Shown here: positions 13,001 to 27,692 of the stretch, one piece after another
Position numbering within the stretch: position 1 is the stretch's first letter
Layout of the letters: each line of letters opens with the position of its first letter
From: Lunularia cruciata
Lineage: Eukaryota > Streptophyta > Marchantiopsida > Lunulariales > Lunulariaceae
Assembly: GCA_948567375.1 (NCBI GenBank)
Contig: OX419762.1
Coordinates: 6,888,001 to 6,952,000, forward strand
Length of the DNA: 64,000 nucleotides
Direction: 5' to 3'
Translations under genes and position numbers: made by a program
The notes under the pieces: generated by a model
Told to the model about the DNA's origin: nothing
The model's input: only the letters and a program-made list of their open reading frames with translations
The model's database searches: none

Positions 13001-13834
13001 CTGCACTATTCTTACAGGAACAGCATGCAGGACAGGACCTCTCTCAATTTAACATAAAGCTTGACCTAGAGGGTTTCTCACTTATTTTAGTCAATGCTGC
13101 TACGACAAACATATGTACATGGAGAATAACAGTTGAAGATGATCCCCCACAACATCTCGCAGTGACAGAATATTTTCCATGAGAAAATTATCTCTTAGCT
13201 GTCTAAGTGATAATTTATCCCATAAAATAACAATCTCTCGTATGGTTGCTTCCATCCCTCTATACAGTCTAGTATGAGCAAGTTTAGTAGAAAGCTACCT
13301 CTTTTTCTCGCTGCTTTGCCTGTTTGGCTTTCAGTTTCGCTTCATTGCCAACAACCTCAGCTGGTGAAGTGTCGAAAAGGGACTTCAGTAGACGTCCGCC
13401 GAGCGTCCCAGCTTTTTGTACCTACATCGTCAATTTCCAATGTCATGGCTTTGTACATTGCATAAGCAGAAAATGCTGAGGAAGTTTTAGGGGTTGAGAT
13501 CAGTCCATGCGTCGGGTGATCTGCTGATGCCTGTGTATCCCCAGCTTAAAGGAACCTTTCTGCCTCATCCAATGTGTGCATAAGAAGATCTAACTTCGTG
13601 AGATAGAACAGTTACCGCAGTCTTGGAAGGCTTCTGCGGAGTGACTTCCATGACTTCAATCTCCTCCTGCACTTGACGAACTGTTCTTCTGACCGTGATT
13701 AATCCTCCGGGAAAACTTTTGCTTCCCTCACTAACGCTGTAGGACGAAGTTTCAACCTTCGAGATCTGGTTGAAGCTCGTAAACCTGACAAGATCGGTTG
13801 TATCAAAGTCCTCTTCAGCGTTGTCGGTCATCAA
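10064..13834 (-). CDS. Unknown 847-aa protein with coiled coil and Gln/His/Pro-rich repeat tail, six exons
   Basis: I do not recognise the family. Six exons, in transcript order, are 13834-13616, 13421-13299, 12795-12672, 12482-12058, 11892-11717 and 11540-10064. All introns are GT-AG and the exons join in phase to 848 codons including the stop. The ATG at 13834 is the first in frame and opens an acidic start (MMTDNAEEDF). Visible regions: a Ser-rich N-terminus (about 1-70); a Lys/Gln-rich stretch (about 95-114); a Ser/Gly linker followed by SPPPPRNPVDPVE (about 118-155); a basic patch and coiled coil at about 248-290 (RLHAEALKMKLEKAEEEMQK); and a conserved-looking block opening exon 6 (about 356-415, DEQDIRNLHEGKD). 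After this come Gln/Ser/Arg-rich sequence, decapeptide-like repeats (about 595-745) and a C-terminal basic helix (about 804-835, AERAAYQHQKTMEKLFKSRR). No signal peptide or membrane segment is seen, so a cytosolic or nuclear scaffold or RNA/DNA-associated role is possible, but this is inference. The alternative acceptor three bases into exon 3 (12792) would drop one Gln. No lesion is visible, unlike its neighbour. Confidence 0.8.
10735..10824 (-). repeat. Three tandem 30-bp units coding for a decapeptide (SEPHRQTQP-)
   Basis: Three near-identical 30-bp units lie inside exon 6 of the 847-aa gene and encode S-E-P-H-R-Q-T-Q-P plus one variable residue each. The units are multiples of three, so the frame is kept. 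Beyond them, looser versions (QPEHHRQ, QAEQHRQQQ, QNEHHRDQH, TPEHHRS) continue to about residue 745. The three copies look like a recent expansion of an older repeat array. Confidence 0.9.
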
Positions 13835-16550
13835 ATGTCACGTCCGAATCAAACTACAAATTTCCTCAGAATTCCGTTTATAACATTGTTCCATGGCCCA
13901 CATTCAACTCCTGAAATTCTGATAGCATTTTCAAACAGACAGGTGATATAGATTTGACATGGCATGCCGCTTTGCTGAGAAGTATAAACGAAGTATCTAT
14001 CAAGCTACAAGCAGAACCAATAGAAAAGTCCAGGTTGTGCTCCGAGATCGATACAGCTCATCTGCCCCACAGCTTCCCACTTCCCAATCTGGATTCTGAT
14101 ACTGCTGGTCTTGAAGTCTGGACCTTCAGAAAGTTCTTCTTAGGACAGACCTGACTAACAATCTATATATCCTTGAGCTTGAAGAGTCAATGAGGACCAA
14201 GCCACTAGCTAGACTCTTGCAGATGAATAACTTCTCGAGTCCGCCGGCAACTTGTACCATTCCCACCACTGAATGATCCCTGCCTTTAGAGATACAAGAA
14301 GCTCGCAAGGCTTACATCAATCTTACTCACCATTAAATCAAAATCACCATTATTCGCTCTATGCTCTAGACACTCGGCTAATCTTCGATCGATCGGACCG
14401 AACTCCGGACCCATAAAGCACAACTGCTTATCAAGCATTTGGGTGCTGGTTAGGTCCGGCTTTCTCTGTACAGCAGTCTATTATGCTTGAATGTCGTAGC
14501 TCTAACGATTCCAAGACTGCGTATAGTTCACAGCACAGTAATCTACAGCTCCACATCGTGCTTCGATCGTTCTGGAGTTGGGAATCAGGTTCGCACCATT
14601 TGGCATCGAAACAGCATCGTGGACTTTTGGATTCTGATTGCTCACTTCTTCTTAGCTGCGATTCACCTGCTATTGCGCCGCCGCCTCCTCTCGATTTAGG
14701 CCAACTTGTCCACAGACTCCCTCTCAGACTGCGAGCTGACGAAATTTCTCTTCCAAGTCCATTTCGCGGATACGTTTCGGTGACCCAATTGTGTTCTTTG
14801 ACGACAACCAGACGGTGGTTGAACTCCCGAACCGGATGGATTCTTCGTCTCAGGTGAACCTGCCCAACTTCTCGCTAGCGGGGACCCGGTGCGTCCCTCG
14901 CCTTTGACTAAACCTTGATTCCGCTCCATAATGCTTCTCAATAAATTTTAGGCGCTTTCGTTATAAGAGCGTCCGTCTCGTACAAGGTCGACATCACTCC
15001 GGTTGGAGAACTTTTCATTTAGTTTAGACATGTCAGGGTTTCCTTTCTAACTCTTTCTGAGTGATGAATTTGGACGAGATGTAATGAGGTTCGATTAATT
15101 TGTAAGCTAGACAAGATATTTTCCCATGATTTTCAGATTTCCCTCTTCTAGTTCCTAATAACACAAACAACAGGACGATCCCATTATTCTTGAGTCCATA
15201 TTCATGCATACGACTTTCATTAGCCAAAGACTTCTATATCCCAAAACGTTAGGTGGTCCATCACCCAACAAATAGTGGGTGTGTCTGTCCTCATCCGTCT
15301 TTTCATGTGTTGTATTTTATACATAGTTAAGAAATAGCGCTTAGTCTAATTCGCATATGTTGTGTTGATTACTTTAAACCTAATTGCTCACATCGAAGAA
15401 GTAATAGAACTGTTAAGGACCAAGATATCCAAGGCTGAACACCGAATCATGTGGTTCAAATCTTTCCTTTCAAATATGTTTATTTTTAAAGTTCTATATG
15501 AAGCAAGTTGAGTTAACCAACTGAAGGAACGCGCCTGGTTTTGTCACCCACCTCCACTGTGGAGTTGTTCCAATCCTGATTAAAAGTACATACAGCGACG
15601 GCATTTTACATAATATGTCGACACGAAGTTCAACTCTGGACGTAAACTCCACTACTTGTCGAAGGCACCTACATGGAAATCTTGGGCAGATAAAACAAGT
15701 CTTAGAGTAATGACAAATTGCTGGATTTGGACCACGACGATGTCACCATTCCATTTTCATAGAAGGACTCTCTAACTGGGACAAAAAGGTCATGAGCCCA
15801 GAAAAGCCCCCCGCTGGGTATTAACTTTAGTGGTTAGCTTAAAATGTGCAGTAGTGCAGAATTATCATATAGACTCTATCGGGGCTTAGCCCCATTTTAC
15901 CTTTTTTTTTTTTTTTTCTCTCTCCCTTGTATGGGCTTGATGGGGTCTTCCCATCCTTCGTGTTTTCTACGCGATCGCCCTTTTCGTTGGCTTAAACGGT
16001 TGAAGAACATTAGTCCCATTTAGCGTAAGATCTTGCCTGCTTAATTTAGCTCAGATCGAACGACTATGTCTGCAATTTAGTTGGCAGATCCAAGTTGCTT
16101 TGTCGAATAGTCGATTCCTTGGTGTTGCTGATGGTTCTCAAGATGAACCGATGGTGAAGTTCCCATTGCGACCATGACACCGTCAGTGGAGGATCACGTT
16201 GATAGATGTTTAGTTCAATCATTGGGTTGCGTATTGAAGTTGTTACTGTAATCCTAATATTCCTCCGTAGAAACTTATTCTTTGATGATACTATTTGATC
16301 AACTGTTTTGCGTTAGTTCTACCAATCGCTTGCAAATTCATGTATTAAGTGTCTGATTTAGACAGTGAAAGAGGAGTTTTCGTGAGATCCAAACTCAGTG
16401 GCTGATTGTGTTCGCCGATAGAATTTCACTTTGTCCTTAAACCTCAGGTCGCCGGGAATTTGCTACTCATCTCAGTAAGTACAGAAAATTCAGTAAAAAA
16501 CAAACCATCATAAGTTTAGCCCTTTTGTTTAGTTGTTGGGAAATATATAC
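13835..16550. other. Upstream region of the 847-aa gene; no supported coding gene
   Basis: 13835-14300 is presumably promoter and 5' leader of the minus-strand gene. A GC-richer patch at about 14640-14900 may be a regulatory region or an upstream non-coding exon. Open stretches on both strands there (plus 14483-14857, minus 14696-14941) have no recognisable motif and look like by-products of base composition. Further left-to-right features are a 16-base T run at 15902-15917 and the second copy of the dispersed motif at 15943-15964. Confidence 0.5.
15943..15964 (+). repeat. Copy 2 of the dispersed 22-bp motif
   Basis: The 22 bases are identical to 2140-2161. This copy is preceded by a T-rich run (15902-15917) and CTCTCTCC. 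It is followed by a CGATCGCCCTTTTCG string that parallels ATCGCCTTTTCTCG after copy 1. The diverged form at about 20895-20920 (minus) sits in the tail of a tRNA-derived SINE, so this block may be the 3' part of related, decayed SINEs. No A or B box is seen here. Confidence 0.55.
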
Positions 16551-16874
16551 TCACTTTATAGATAAAAGATCGCTATGACGCACCAAAAATGCTTCACAAC
16601 ATCTGTCCAGATTATCATAAAATTTGGTTGTGCTATTTAATAGTGAACGCATCATTTGCTCTATTAACCACCATCGAGTACCACATGTTGTTTGAATGTT
16701 CTTCCACGCAGATGTAAGACGTGCAGAATAATTGTTAAAGAGACCAGTACATGAATTTTTATGTTCTGACAACATTTCCCCGTTAAGGGAATGTTGAACT
16801 AAGAAGGAAGGATTTCTCATCAACCCGAACTGCACACTTGCGAAGTTACTCCTTTTCGAGGTAAACTTAGACAT
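16551..16874 (-). pseudogene. Possible hAT-type transposase fragment
   Basis: A 107-codon open stretch on the minus strand contains T-x-x-GTRW followed by a leucine- and basic-rich segment (GTRWWLIEQMMRSLLN). This resembles the TRW block seen in hAT transposases and in domains flanking them. No BED zinc finger, catalytic dimer domain or terminal inverted repeats are visible around it. It is at best a fragment of a DNA transposon; chance resemblance is a serious alternative. Confidence 0.25.
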
Positions 16875-20340
<3,466 letters not shown>

Positions 20341-20854
20341 CGTACGAAGTTTATACCCTACATTGTATGTACTGGAATATCGAAGTGAGAATTGTGGATG
20401 CTTTTACATAAACGAGGTAATGGATCCACTCTACTTTGCTTATCTACAAAACCATAACATGGATTCTACTATTTCCAGTTACCAAGTAAATGGTGACACT
20501 CCTCCTCTAGCATACGCACGAGCATGAAAATCGGCTACCATTTTCTACATCAATGCAGATTTGTTGAAAGGCGGAGCTATGGAAATGTCCAGTACCATAA
20601 CAGTTACGACCGTACATAAGCAGTCTACAGTTTATAACAATGATATGTCTCATCAGTGTTTCGCATACAAAGATTCTCGCTGTACATTGTGACGAGATTG
20701 TGTTGGAGGGAAATTTCTGGGCTGGTCAGTGTTACGTTCGATACAATATGCTTGATCCGCCCCTCTCCACCTATGAAACCAATGTGAACTGTTTGTGAAG
20801 GCTGAAGTCCCTGCACACGACGCTCAGTATAGGACATCTTTGAAGGGTGCTTGG

Positions 20855-21030
20855 AAGCCTAAAATCAAAGTAGAGCGACACACATAAGATGACAAGAAGG
20901 GTGGGAAGACCCCCATCTAGCCGTACATCAAGCATGAAATCTGCCTGAGGACTTGAACCCATGGCCATATATATAGTATAGGAAAACGATTATTGCACTT
21001 GAGGAGGTCCTCTCGGCTACGGGGATGAGC
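20855..21030 (-). mobile_element. tRNA-derived SINE (tRNA-Leu-like head)
   Basis: Read on the minus strand, an RNA polymerase III A box (TAGCCGAGAGG, 21019-21009) is followed 60 bases later by a B box (GGTTCAAGTCC, 20959-20949). Between them is CTCAAGT, the anticodon-loop string of tRNA-Leu(CAA), so the head probably derives from that tRNA. About 40 bases past the B box comes GGGTCTTCCCACCCTTC, a diverged form of the dispersed motif found at 2140 and 15943. The tail then becomes T-rich (GCTCTACTTTGATTTT). It is not a working tRNA, because the acceptor stem does not pair fully and the middle is too diverged. Ends are approximate and no target-site duplication was found. Confidence 0.6.
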
Positions 21031-21759
21031 TTTCTAACCATGAAGTTCCGTGACAATCTTAACGATAACTAGTCTACTAAACAATTTTGCAGATGTCATT
21101 TTGGAAACTGCGTGTGAACTGCATGAATATGTCATGATCTGATCATTTTAGCCTGTCACTATAAGTGTTATGGATGGCATATAGAAATATATGGTTTTAC
21201 ATGCAAATCTGTTGGAATTCCGATGTCCTTGCAATTCCTTATAGAAAAAAAAGTAAAAAACAATTCCCTCTTCCGTGAAGAGGGAATATGTAATGGAATA
21301 TAATTGGAAAATAAATAAATAAAATTATATTTTTGATAGTACTGAAGTATTGTAGGAGATTTATTTAATTGGAAAACCTTTGTTGGAGAATATAGTGACC
21401 ATTTCAAATCTGCTGGAAATCTCTTTTTAAGATTCGTCCGATGGTTATGATTTGAATTGATACAATTTCCTTTCTTCTGCACCAGCGTAATAGTGATTGT
21501 CCAGATTTGTATCTTGAGTTCAGGATATGGTGGCCAAAGGAACTTTTCTTATTTTATATATCAATTCTATTTATAATTCTATAAAAAGTTCTTAAAATTT
21601 ACTTGTTTTATGTAACTAGAAAATATTTTCAACTTAGGTAAAGTTGAATTTTCTTATCATTCATTATAAATAGTGATTAAAACTAATATACTAGGTAATT
21701 TTAACTTTCGGTTAAAATTTTTGATGACATTTTCACATAATTTATTAAAAAATAATTAT
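21031..21759. other. AT-rich non-coding stretch
   Basis: The sequence is low-complexity and AT-rich with no coding signal. It marks the change from the gene-bearing segment to the repeat-rich right part of the window. Confidence 0.5.
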
Positions 21760-22041
21760 GGTTTAAAAATAATGATGGTAATTATAAGTTTTGTTATTTT
21801 ATCAAGAATTAATTTATAGATAGTTTGTATGTGATTGATTATATGGAAATTTACACAAATACCCCCAACAAGTTGTGAAAATGCAGAAGTATATAAATTA
21901 AAATCAATTTGGTTTAAAAAATAATGATGGTAATTTTAATTTTTTTTACCAAATATTAATTTATAGATAGTTTGTATGTGATTGATTATAGGGACATTTA
22001 CACAAATACACCCAAAAAATTGTGAAATTGCAGAAGTACAT
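21760..22041 (+). repeat. Direct duplication of a ~150-bp AT-rich unit
   Basis: Positions 21760-21893 and 21911-22041 align as two direct copies offset by about 147-152 bp. They share AATGATGGTAATT, then TTATAGATAGTTTGTATGTG, then a block matching the terminal repeat of the adjacent fold-back element (GAAATTTACACAAATAC...GCAGAAGTA). One explanation is unequal exchange or slippage that duplicated the left end of the fold-back element with its flank. Confidence 0.75.
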
Positions 22042-22400
22042 TCATTCATTATGAAAATACCATGGGTGGGGAGCCATGCGGGCCAATCCTGCTTTTTGTT
22101 TTGTTATCTGGTTTTTGGTTCTATTTGAGTAGACTTTTTGGTTCTGTATATGCTATATATCACATATGATTATGTCTCAACTCAAGAAATTTCTTCTCAT
22201 TTATCTGAGTGGTTCTTTATCGTTTCTGGTTCATTCATGAAAGACTTTCATTCAGGCATGGCTCCACTCGTGGCCCTGACCAAACCAAGAGTATTTCTGT
22301 GATTAAATTTTTGTAATTAATTTTTGTGAGGTGGGACCTCACAAAAAATAATACTTCTGCAATTTCACAACTTTTTTGGTGTATTTATGTAAATTTCCCT
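21990..22400. mobile_element. Fold-back / MITE-like non-autonomous DNA element with ~50-bp terminal inverted repeats
   Basis: The left end (21990-22040, AGGGACATTTACACAAATAC...) and the right end (22350-22400) are inverted copies over about 50 bp with a few mismatches. Within the 411-bp element there is also an inner inverted pair, GTGAGGTGGGACCTCAC (22326-22342). There is no coding capacity. The flanks TGATTGATTAT on the left and TGATTGTAAG on the right are similar, which may be the target-site duplication, but its exact length is unclear. The family cannot be assigned with confidence. A third copy of the terminal repeat lies at 21844-21893. Confidence 0.7.
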
Positions 22401-25400
22401 TGATTGTAAGGCTCTTATACACTCTCCTTAATAAAATTAAGTACTATATATATATATTTTAAGCAAAGAACCTTCTATACTTGATTATAGCACCACTGAG
22501 ACTTATCAAGTTGATTGAGCATTGCCATAGCTAACTATCTAACCAGGATAATGGAATTGTGATATGAAAAATCTTTAATGTATGTTATGAGGCAATTATC
22601 TATTACCTAGAATCTATCACTTTCTAGGGATATTAAAAGAAAATTATTATTGTTATTAAGGTTTAAAATTTCATGTTTGAAACATCAAATAGTGTTTTAA
22701 AATAACTTCACTTGTTTTCTTGGTCCCGTTTAAAGTTAGCCAAAACGTTTATTGTACAAATTTAAATTAGTATTGCATCTCTCAACAACCAGATTGAGCT
22801 TTATGCTTTATCTTTATTGTTAATAACTAGGGAGTCATTATAAGAAAATGCTTCAAATGAAGTCTTGAGTAAATACAAGTAGTACTTACTTCTATGTACA
22901 ATTACTTGTGGATATAATTAAGGATACTAGGCACAAATTACTCTAGCATGATTTTTCCTCCTTGTGCAAAGTGTATTGCCTTTAGCCTTGTACTTTATTA
23001 TGAAGAGCATCCTTTGCAATCAAGTTTCCAAAGAACTTCCTTGGTGGTCCCCTTGTAGTTCATGAATCTTTGTCTTGAATGCTTGGCCTGCCTTTGGCTT
23101 CTTCTTTATGCATCTCAAAAAATTGGTCTTGCACTTCCTCCGCTTGGGACGTAGACTTCACTCAAAGTCCTCCTTCTAGGCCTCTTGTATTTGGATGCCT
23201 TCTTCCTCTTTCTTCTTTGCTCAAGTCTCAAATTTCATCTCCTTCTTTGGCTCTTACATCATCTTTTGGCCAAAGGTTCTCTTGAACTTTGGAGTGAAGT
23301 TCTCTCTCTTCTCCTACTTCTAGTGTTGTACTTTTTCTTCTCTCTTTGGGAACACACAGGGTGCCTAGTTGTGGAGTCTATAGATCAGAGGTTGGAGATA
23401 AACTTGTCCCTACTAGTTTGAGCGGATGTAGAACCCAACTAATAAAACCCTTCCCTCTAGGTTTTGGTATTCTTGCTATCAAGTAGGGTAGTAATGGGCA
23501 ACCTAACCTATCATCATAACCCCCCACTCCTGATCTGCTAGTCATCACTTCGAACATTACCAAGGAGAAATACACAATACTCCTAGAAGAAAAGAACCTA
23601 AGAAAAATACTTGCATACCAATCTAAACAGACTGGGCGTACAAACAAGTATGTAAGCACAAAGAGGATCCAATCATAAGAATCTAGCAACAACTCTTCAT
23701 GTTTTTTTTCAAAATTGAGCTTTAGAGCCCTCTTGCTCTATCATCAAGATAATTTCAACCTATACTCCAAGCTTTCTCCAATATGTACTTCAGCCTTCAA
23801 TCAATTTGTACTTCAAGTGGAGTACTTGTATGTCTTGTTGATGGGGAAAATCTTATATAACTCAGATGGGCACAACTTTCTCTTTATGACTAGGAGTTGA
23901 GTGTTTTAGAATTCAATGGAAATCTTGTAAGATAAGCTTTCCAATGATATGAAATAAGCTACAATTTGATCATAACATCTCCCTTGAAAAGCTTTCAAAC
24001 TTGGCCCCTTTTTGTAATTTCCACCCTAATTTTGAAATTCCTAATTTAAGGTTTGTTCATGGCTTTGGGTAATTTTCACTAGATTTCTAGATTAGAGGTG
24101 CACTTAATCCTAAAAAACACTCTATCAACCTAAAATCCTCAATTCTAGGCACACAAATAGGAGAATTGACACTCAATCATGATAAAAGATAGAAATGCTC
24201 TACTTAGCTTATGATAATATTTTCAATAGAGTTTGTTGCATCAACTCTCATGGACTCAAAGTCAAATAAATTTTTCTAGTAGTTGATTATACCTTGTCTA
24301 AAACCCTATAAAATTTAGTACCCTAATCCAACCTCAAACCCTAGATATGGGTCAATTCTTGAGCTGTGCTAACTTGTAAGTTCTATAGACCCAGGTATGC
24401 TTGATCCAAGACCTTGAATTGTCTATTTGAGGAATTCATATGAAACCTTTTCATAGAAGTGTAAACAGTAGCCACCAACAATACTAATTTTTTTCATAAA
24501 TTGATTCAAATCACAACTTTAGGAGCGATCAAAATTCCAAACCTGATCATCATCTCATCTCCAACATCTCACTTTCCATAACTTCAACTTCATTTGACCA
24601 GATCTAATTTGAGATTGATCAAAATCTAAAATATCTTGAGCTAAACACTACAAATACTTTTTCTACTGTCCAATTATTTTAATAGATCATGAAAATGTTT
24701 CACAAAGCTCTCCAAATTGTCTATCTTGTGCTCTTGGGTATGAATTCTATCCCCTTGCTTCAATTGATCCTATCTCCCACAGAATTGGCTCAAATCACTT
24801 GATTCTAGTATCTAAATTATAGCATTTTAGCTCCTCTCTTTGACTATGTTCTCATCTCCTTGAATGCCTTCTCAAAAATCCCTTGATGATCCAAAAACTC
24901 CCAAATTCCCCTCTTGGAACCCAATCTATTTCAATTTTATCATTTAGCCTTTTCACTTTTTGACAAGTGGACCCCACAACTCCACCTTAAAGCTCATGAG
25001 TGATATTAATCCATTCTCCATCTACAAGAGCACATAGATTTTCAAATCCTAAACTTGCTCATAAATAAGTACCTGAAGGACAATAGGATCTAGGTTTTCC
25101 ACCATCGACTTTGTGAATACCGCTCCAAAATGTGCCACTATCTAATCTTGTAAGCCGTTACGGTGTAGAATCTGAAGCTCGATGAGAAAAGGATTTGGAA
25201 GTGGTAAATTAGAAGCATAAGACATCTTCTACTCAAATGCTTCCTTCCACACTCTAACACTCACTCTCCACTACAACTCTCACTCCCAACGTCCTCCTCC
25301 CGCTTGAGACTCCTCAAACTAAAACACACCTTCCATTCAACTCTACGCCATGTATATACATAAGAGCCCTCAAAGAAGACAAGACCATAATCCTTATGGC

Positions 25401-25499
25401 CAATTTTATACATGTACATAGATTGCTCACATGGTAATAACTCAACCGTGGGATCCGTCATACAATCTACTCCATCTTTACGGAGATTAACTACACCAA
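22401..25499. other. AT-rich, probably decayed retroelement sequence; no gene supported
   Basis: No open stretch exceeds about 105 codons and none shows a conserved motif. Pyrimidine-rich blocks (for example 23060-23350, 25200-25340) and promoter-like AT strings suggest old LTR or untranslated retroelement sequence on the minus strand, continuous with the C1 copy to the right. I found no matching LTR pair. Confidence 0.4.
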
Positions 25500-26650
25500 T
25501 TTACTTTTTCACAAGCTACAAAATCACAACATGACACCGGTTCCACCCTTTGCATAAGGGCAAAGGAGGCTGGTATGTAAGGGTCTTGGGGGTAACAAGT
25601 GGTCTTGCCTTGTTTCCTATCCTACTCCTCCTCTTCTTCCACTTCACCTTGAAATGGTTCATGATGTGGAGCAAACTGAGTGTCCTCATATTGCTCCTTG
25701 TCTTCTTCATCTACATCCCATCACTTGTAATATGAAGGATCTTTTCTTCTTCTATCTCTTCACCCAGAGCTACTTCATCTTCATCCAAAGTGACATTGAT
25801 CACTTGTGGATTATTCCTTGCACTCTTTTATGATGGTGTGGAGGCTTTTGGTGGGGGTGGGAGGGAGAGTGGGAGTGAACTTCTTCTTCTTGGTCACAAC
25901 TCCTTCCTCCTCTATAGGTACAAATTTTCTTATTTGCTTGTATTCTGCATATGCTTTGTTGTATTTCTTAACCCTCAACTTCCATTTGGGTGGGGAAGTG
26001 GAGTACCATGTAGGTGGAAAGTGACTATGAAATTGCTCCCTTTGTTCATTGGTGAGTAGGTTCAATCCCTTGTAGAAATGGATGGCAAAGGAGGTGAGGT
26101 ATGTATCCCCACTATCTTCTTTGAAATCCTTATGTATCAACCATGCTTGGAAGTGGAACTTGTTTGCCTAGTTCACAAGTTCTCCTTTGTAAATGTTAGA
26201 GAAGAACATCACTAGGTTGTTTGTTAGGTAAGTTGTTCTCTTCAAATTCATAACCACTTATAATTGAGAATTGCTATCCTTTGTTGATTTCATTAGTCGA
26301 CTCCTTGTTGGAGTACTTTATATTGTAAGTGCTCTTGATGGGCATGCATTTGGTCCAAGCATGTTCTTCTAGTGCTCTTTGGTTCAAGCATAAGGATTTC
26401 CTCTCACATCCCTATTTCTCCTATCCTTTCTCCCTTTTGCCTCATAAATAATGGAAAAATCACTCACTTCCCAATCCTAGAGCAAGAAACCCCAATGCTT
26501 GCTCGAGATCATTTCCCTCCTACAATATATTGATGAATGGTTTATGGTTGGATTTTTGAGAATGACCTTGGGATCTTGCACATTGGCTTTTGAACAAACA
26601 CTATCTTTCCTCTAAAAAATGCAAAGGGAATGAAGGCAAAGGTGGGTTAG
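25500..26650 (-). mobile_element. C1: 5' leader/gag-side fragment of Ty3/gypsy family C
   Basis: This minus-strand segment aligns by eye with the plus-strand C2 copy at about 50190-51300. Shared strings include AACATGCTTGGACCAAATG, CTTTGGATGAAGA...GTAGCT and GAGCAATATG-GGA. It encodes the conserved leader domain of this family (25811-26140; SFAIHFYKGLNLLT) followed by Lys/Glu-rich sequence. It is broken and old. The 5' side is cut off at 26650/26651, where element B inserted. How far it extends to the left is unclear. Confidence 0.7.
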
Positions 26651-26816
26651 TGTAATGTTTTGAGGACAAGAGAAATCCCTAAAGAAACACAAGGCTTTAT
26701 CACTCAATACTCCAATGCCCCAAAGGAACAGCTTGTCTTTATTATATAGCAAAGAGGATCCACTCAAAGGGAGTTCCACCCTTGGGTCAAATACATAGAT
26801 TGGTGACATAGCTCAA

Positions 26817-27552
26817 TGTAATACCAAGACTTAGCCATATGATCTAGATGTGAAATTTGGTTTGTTAATATCTAGAATGATGTAATACATGATGGTCAAA
26901 ATAGATCAGATAGAAGTATCACCAAAAGAGTACTTCTACAAATAGTGCAGAAACCAAAATAGACTTGAGAACCTTAGAACCAATAGCTAGATATATGATT
27001 TAAAGGTGAGAATTGGTTTGGTAACATCTAGAAGGATGTTACACATGATGGACTAAATAGATCAGAAAGAGGTATCACCAAAAGGGAACTTCTACTAATA
27101 GAGTATGAACCAAAATATATTTGAAATCTTTGAAGGCAATTTTGGAGGCCTAAACGGATGAATTAGGCCTAAAAAATGTGCACATTTCCCCCCCAACAAG
27201 GTAAGGCTGGCCTTCCCTCCCCCTAGTTTGTCTCATCGAGAGCTTTCCAGTGGTACTTTACTCACGTGATTCTGAGACTCCTACAAGAAGATTCCTTAAA
27301 AGATTCCCTTTGGTCAAAGCTTGTTTGACTAATGAGATAGGACCTAGATCAATATGTCACCCATCCAAGTAAGTAATCCAAGGGTGGAGCTTGATGACAT
27401 GTCACCTATCTGTGTGCCTAATCCTATGTTGGAGCTTCCTTGGAGGAGATCCTCTTTGTTTATATAATAAAGAGAAGGTGCTCCTTTGGGGCACCGAATG
27501 TTGGAGTGTGTAATTTATGTTTTCTCTCTTCTCTTGTCCTTGGAGTATTACA
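26817..27552 (+). repeat. 5' LTR of element A
   Basis: The LTR is 736 bp with TG...CA ends. It has a TATA-like string (TATATAATAA, 27461-27470) followed at once by a potential stem-loop (27477-27495), so transcription of the element would start near here. Its inner tandem duplication of about 160 bp is shared with the LTRs of A' and the solo LTR, but not with those of B. Confidence 0.92.
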
Positions 27553-27553
27553 A

Positions 27554-27565
27554 TGGTATCAAAGT
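27554..27565 (+). other. Primer-binding site of element A (initiator tRNA-Met)
   Basis: TGGTATCAAAGT lies one base after the 5' LTR and matches the plant retroelement primer site complementary to the 3' end of initiator tRNA-Met (TGGTATCAGAGC) at most positions. The corresponding site of A' is an exact match. Confidence 0.85.
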
Positions 27566-27692
27566 GAGTGTCTTAGTCCAAGAGAGTGGATTAACCCTCT
27601 TGGAAGAGCATGAACTATTGAAATTGAGTAATTTGAGGTGGAGAACATAGAGTAATTGCTAGACTTCGGAAGGACTTTAGAGAGCGGATGGG

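Noticed and set aside
20941-21030. A functional tRNA-Leu gene
   Set aside because: A and B boxes are present, but the acceptor and anticodon stems do not pair well and a SINE-like tail follows.
26050-26075. B-box-like GGTTCAATCCC as a second SINE
   Set aside because: There is no A box at the right distance, and the site lies in a segment explained by element C1.
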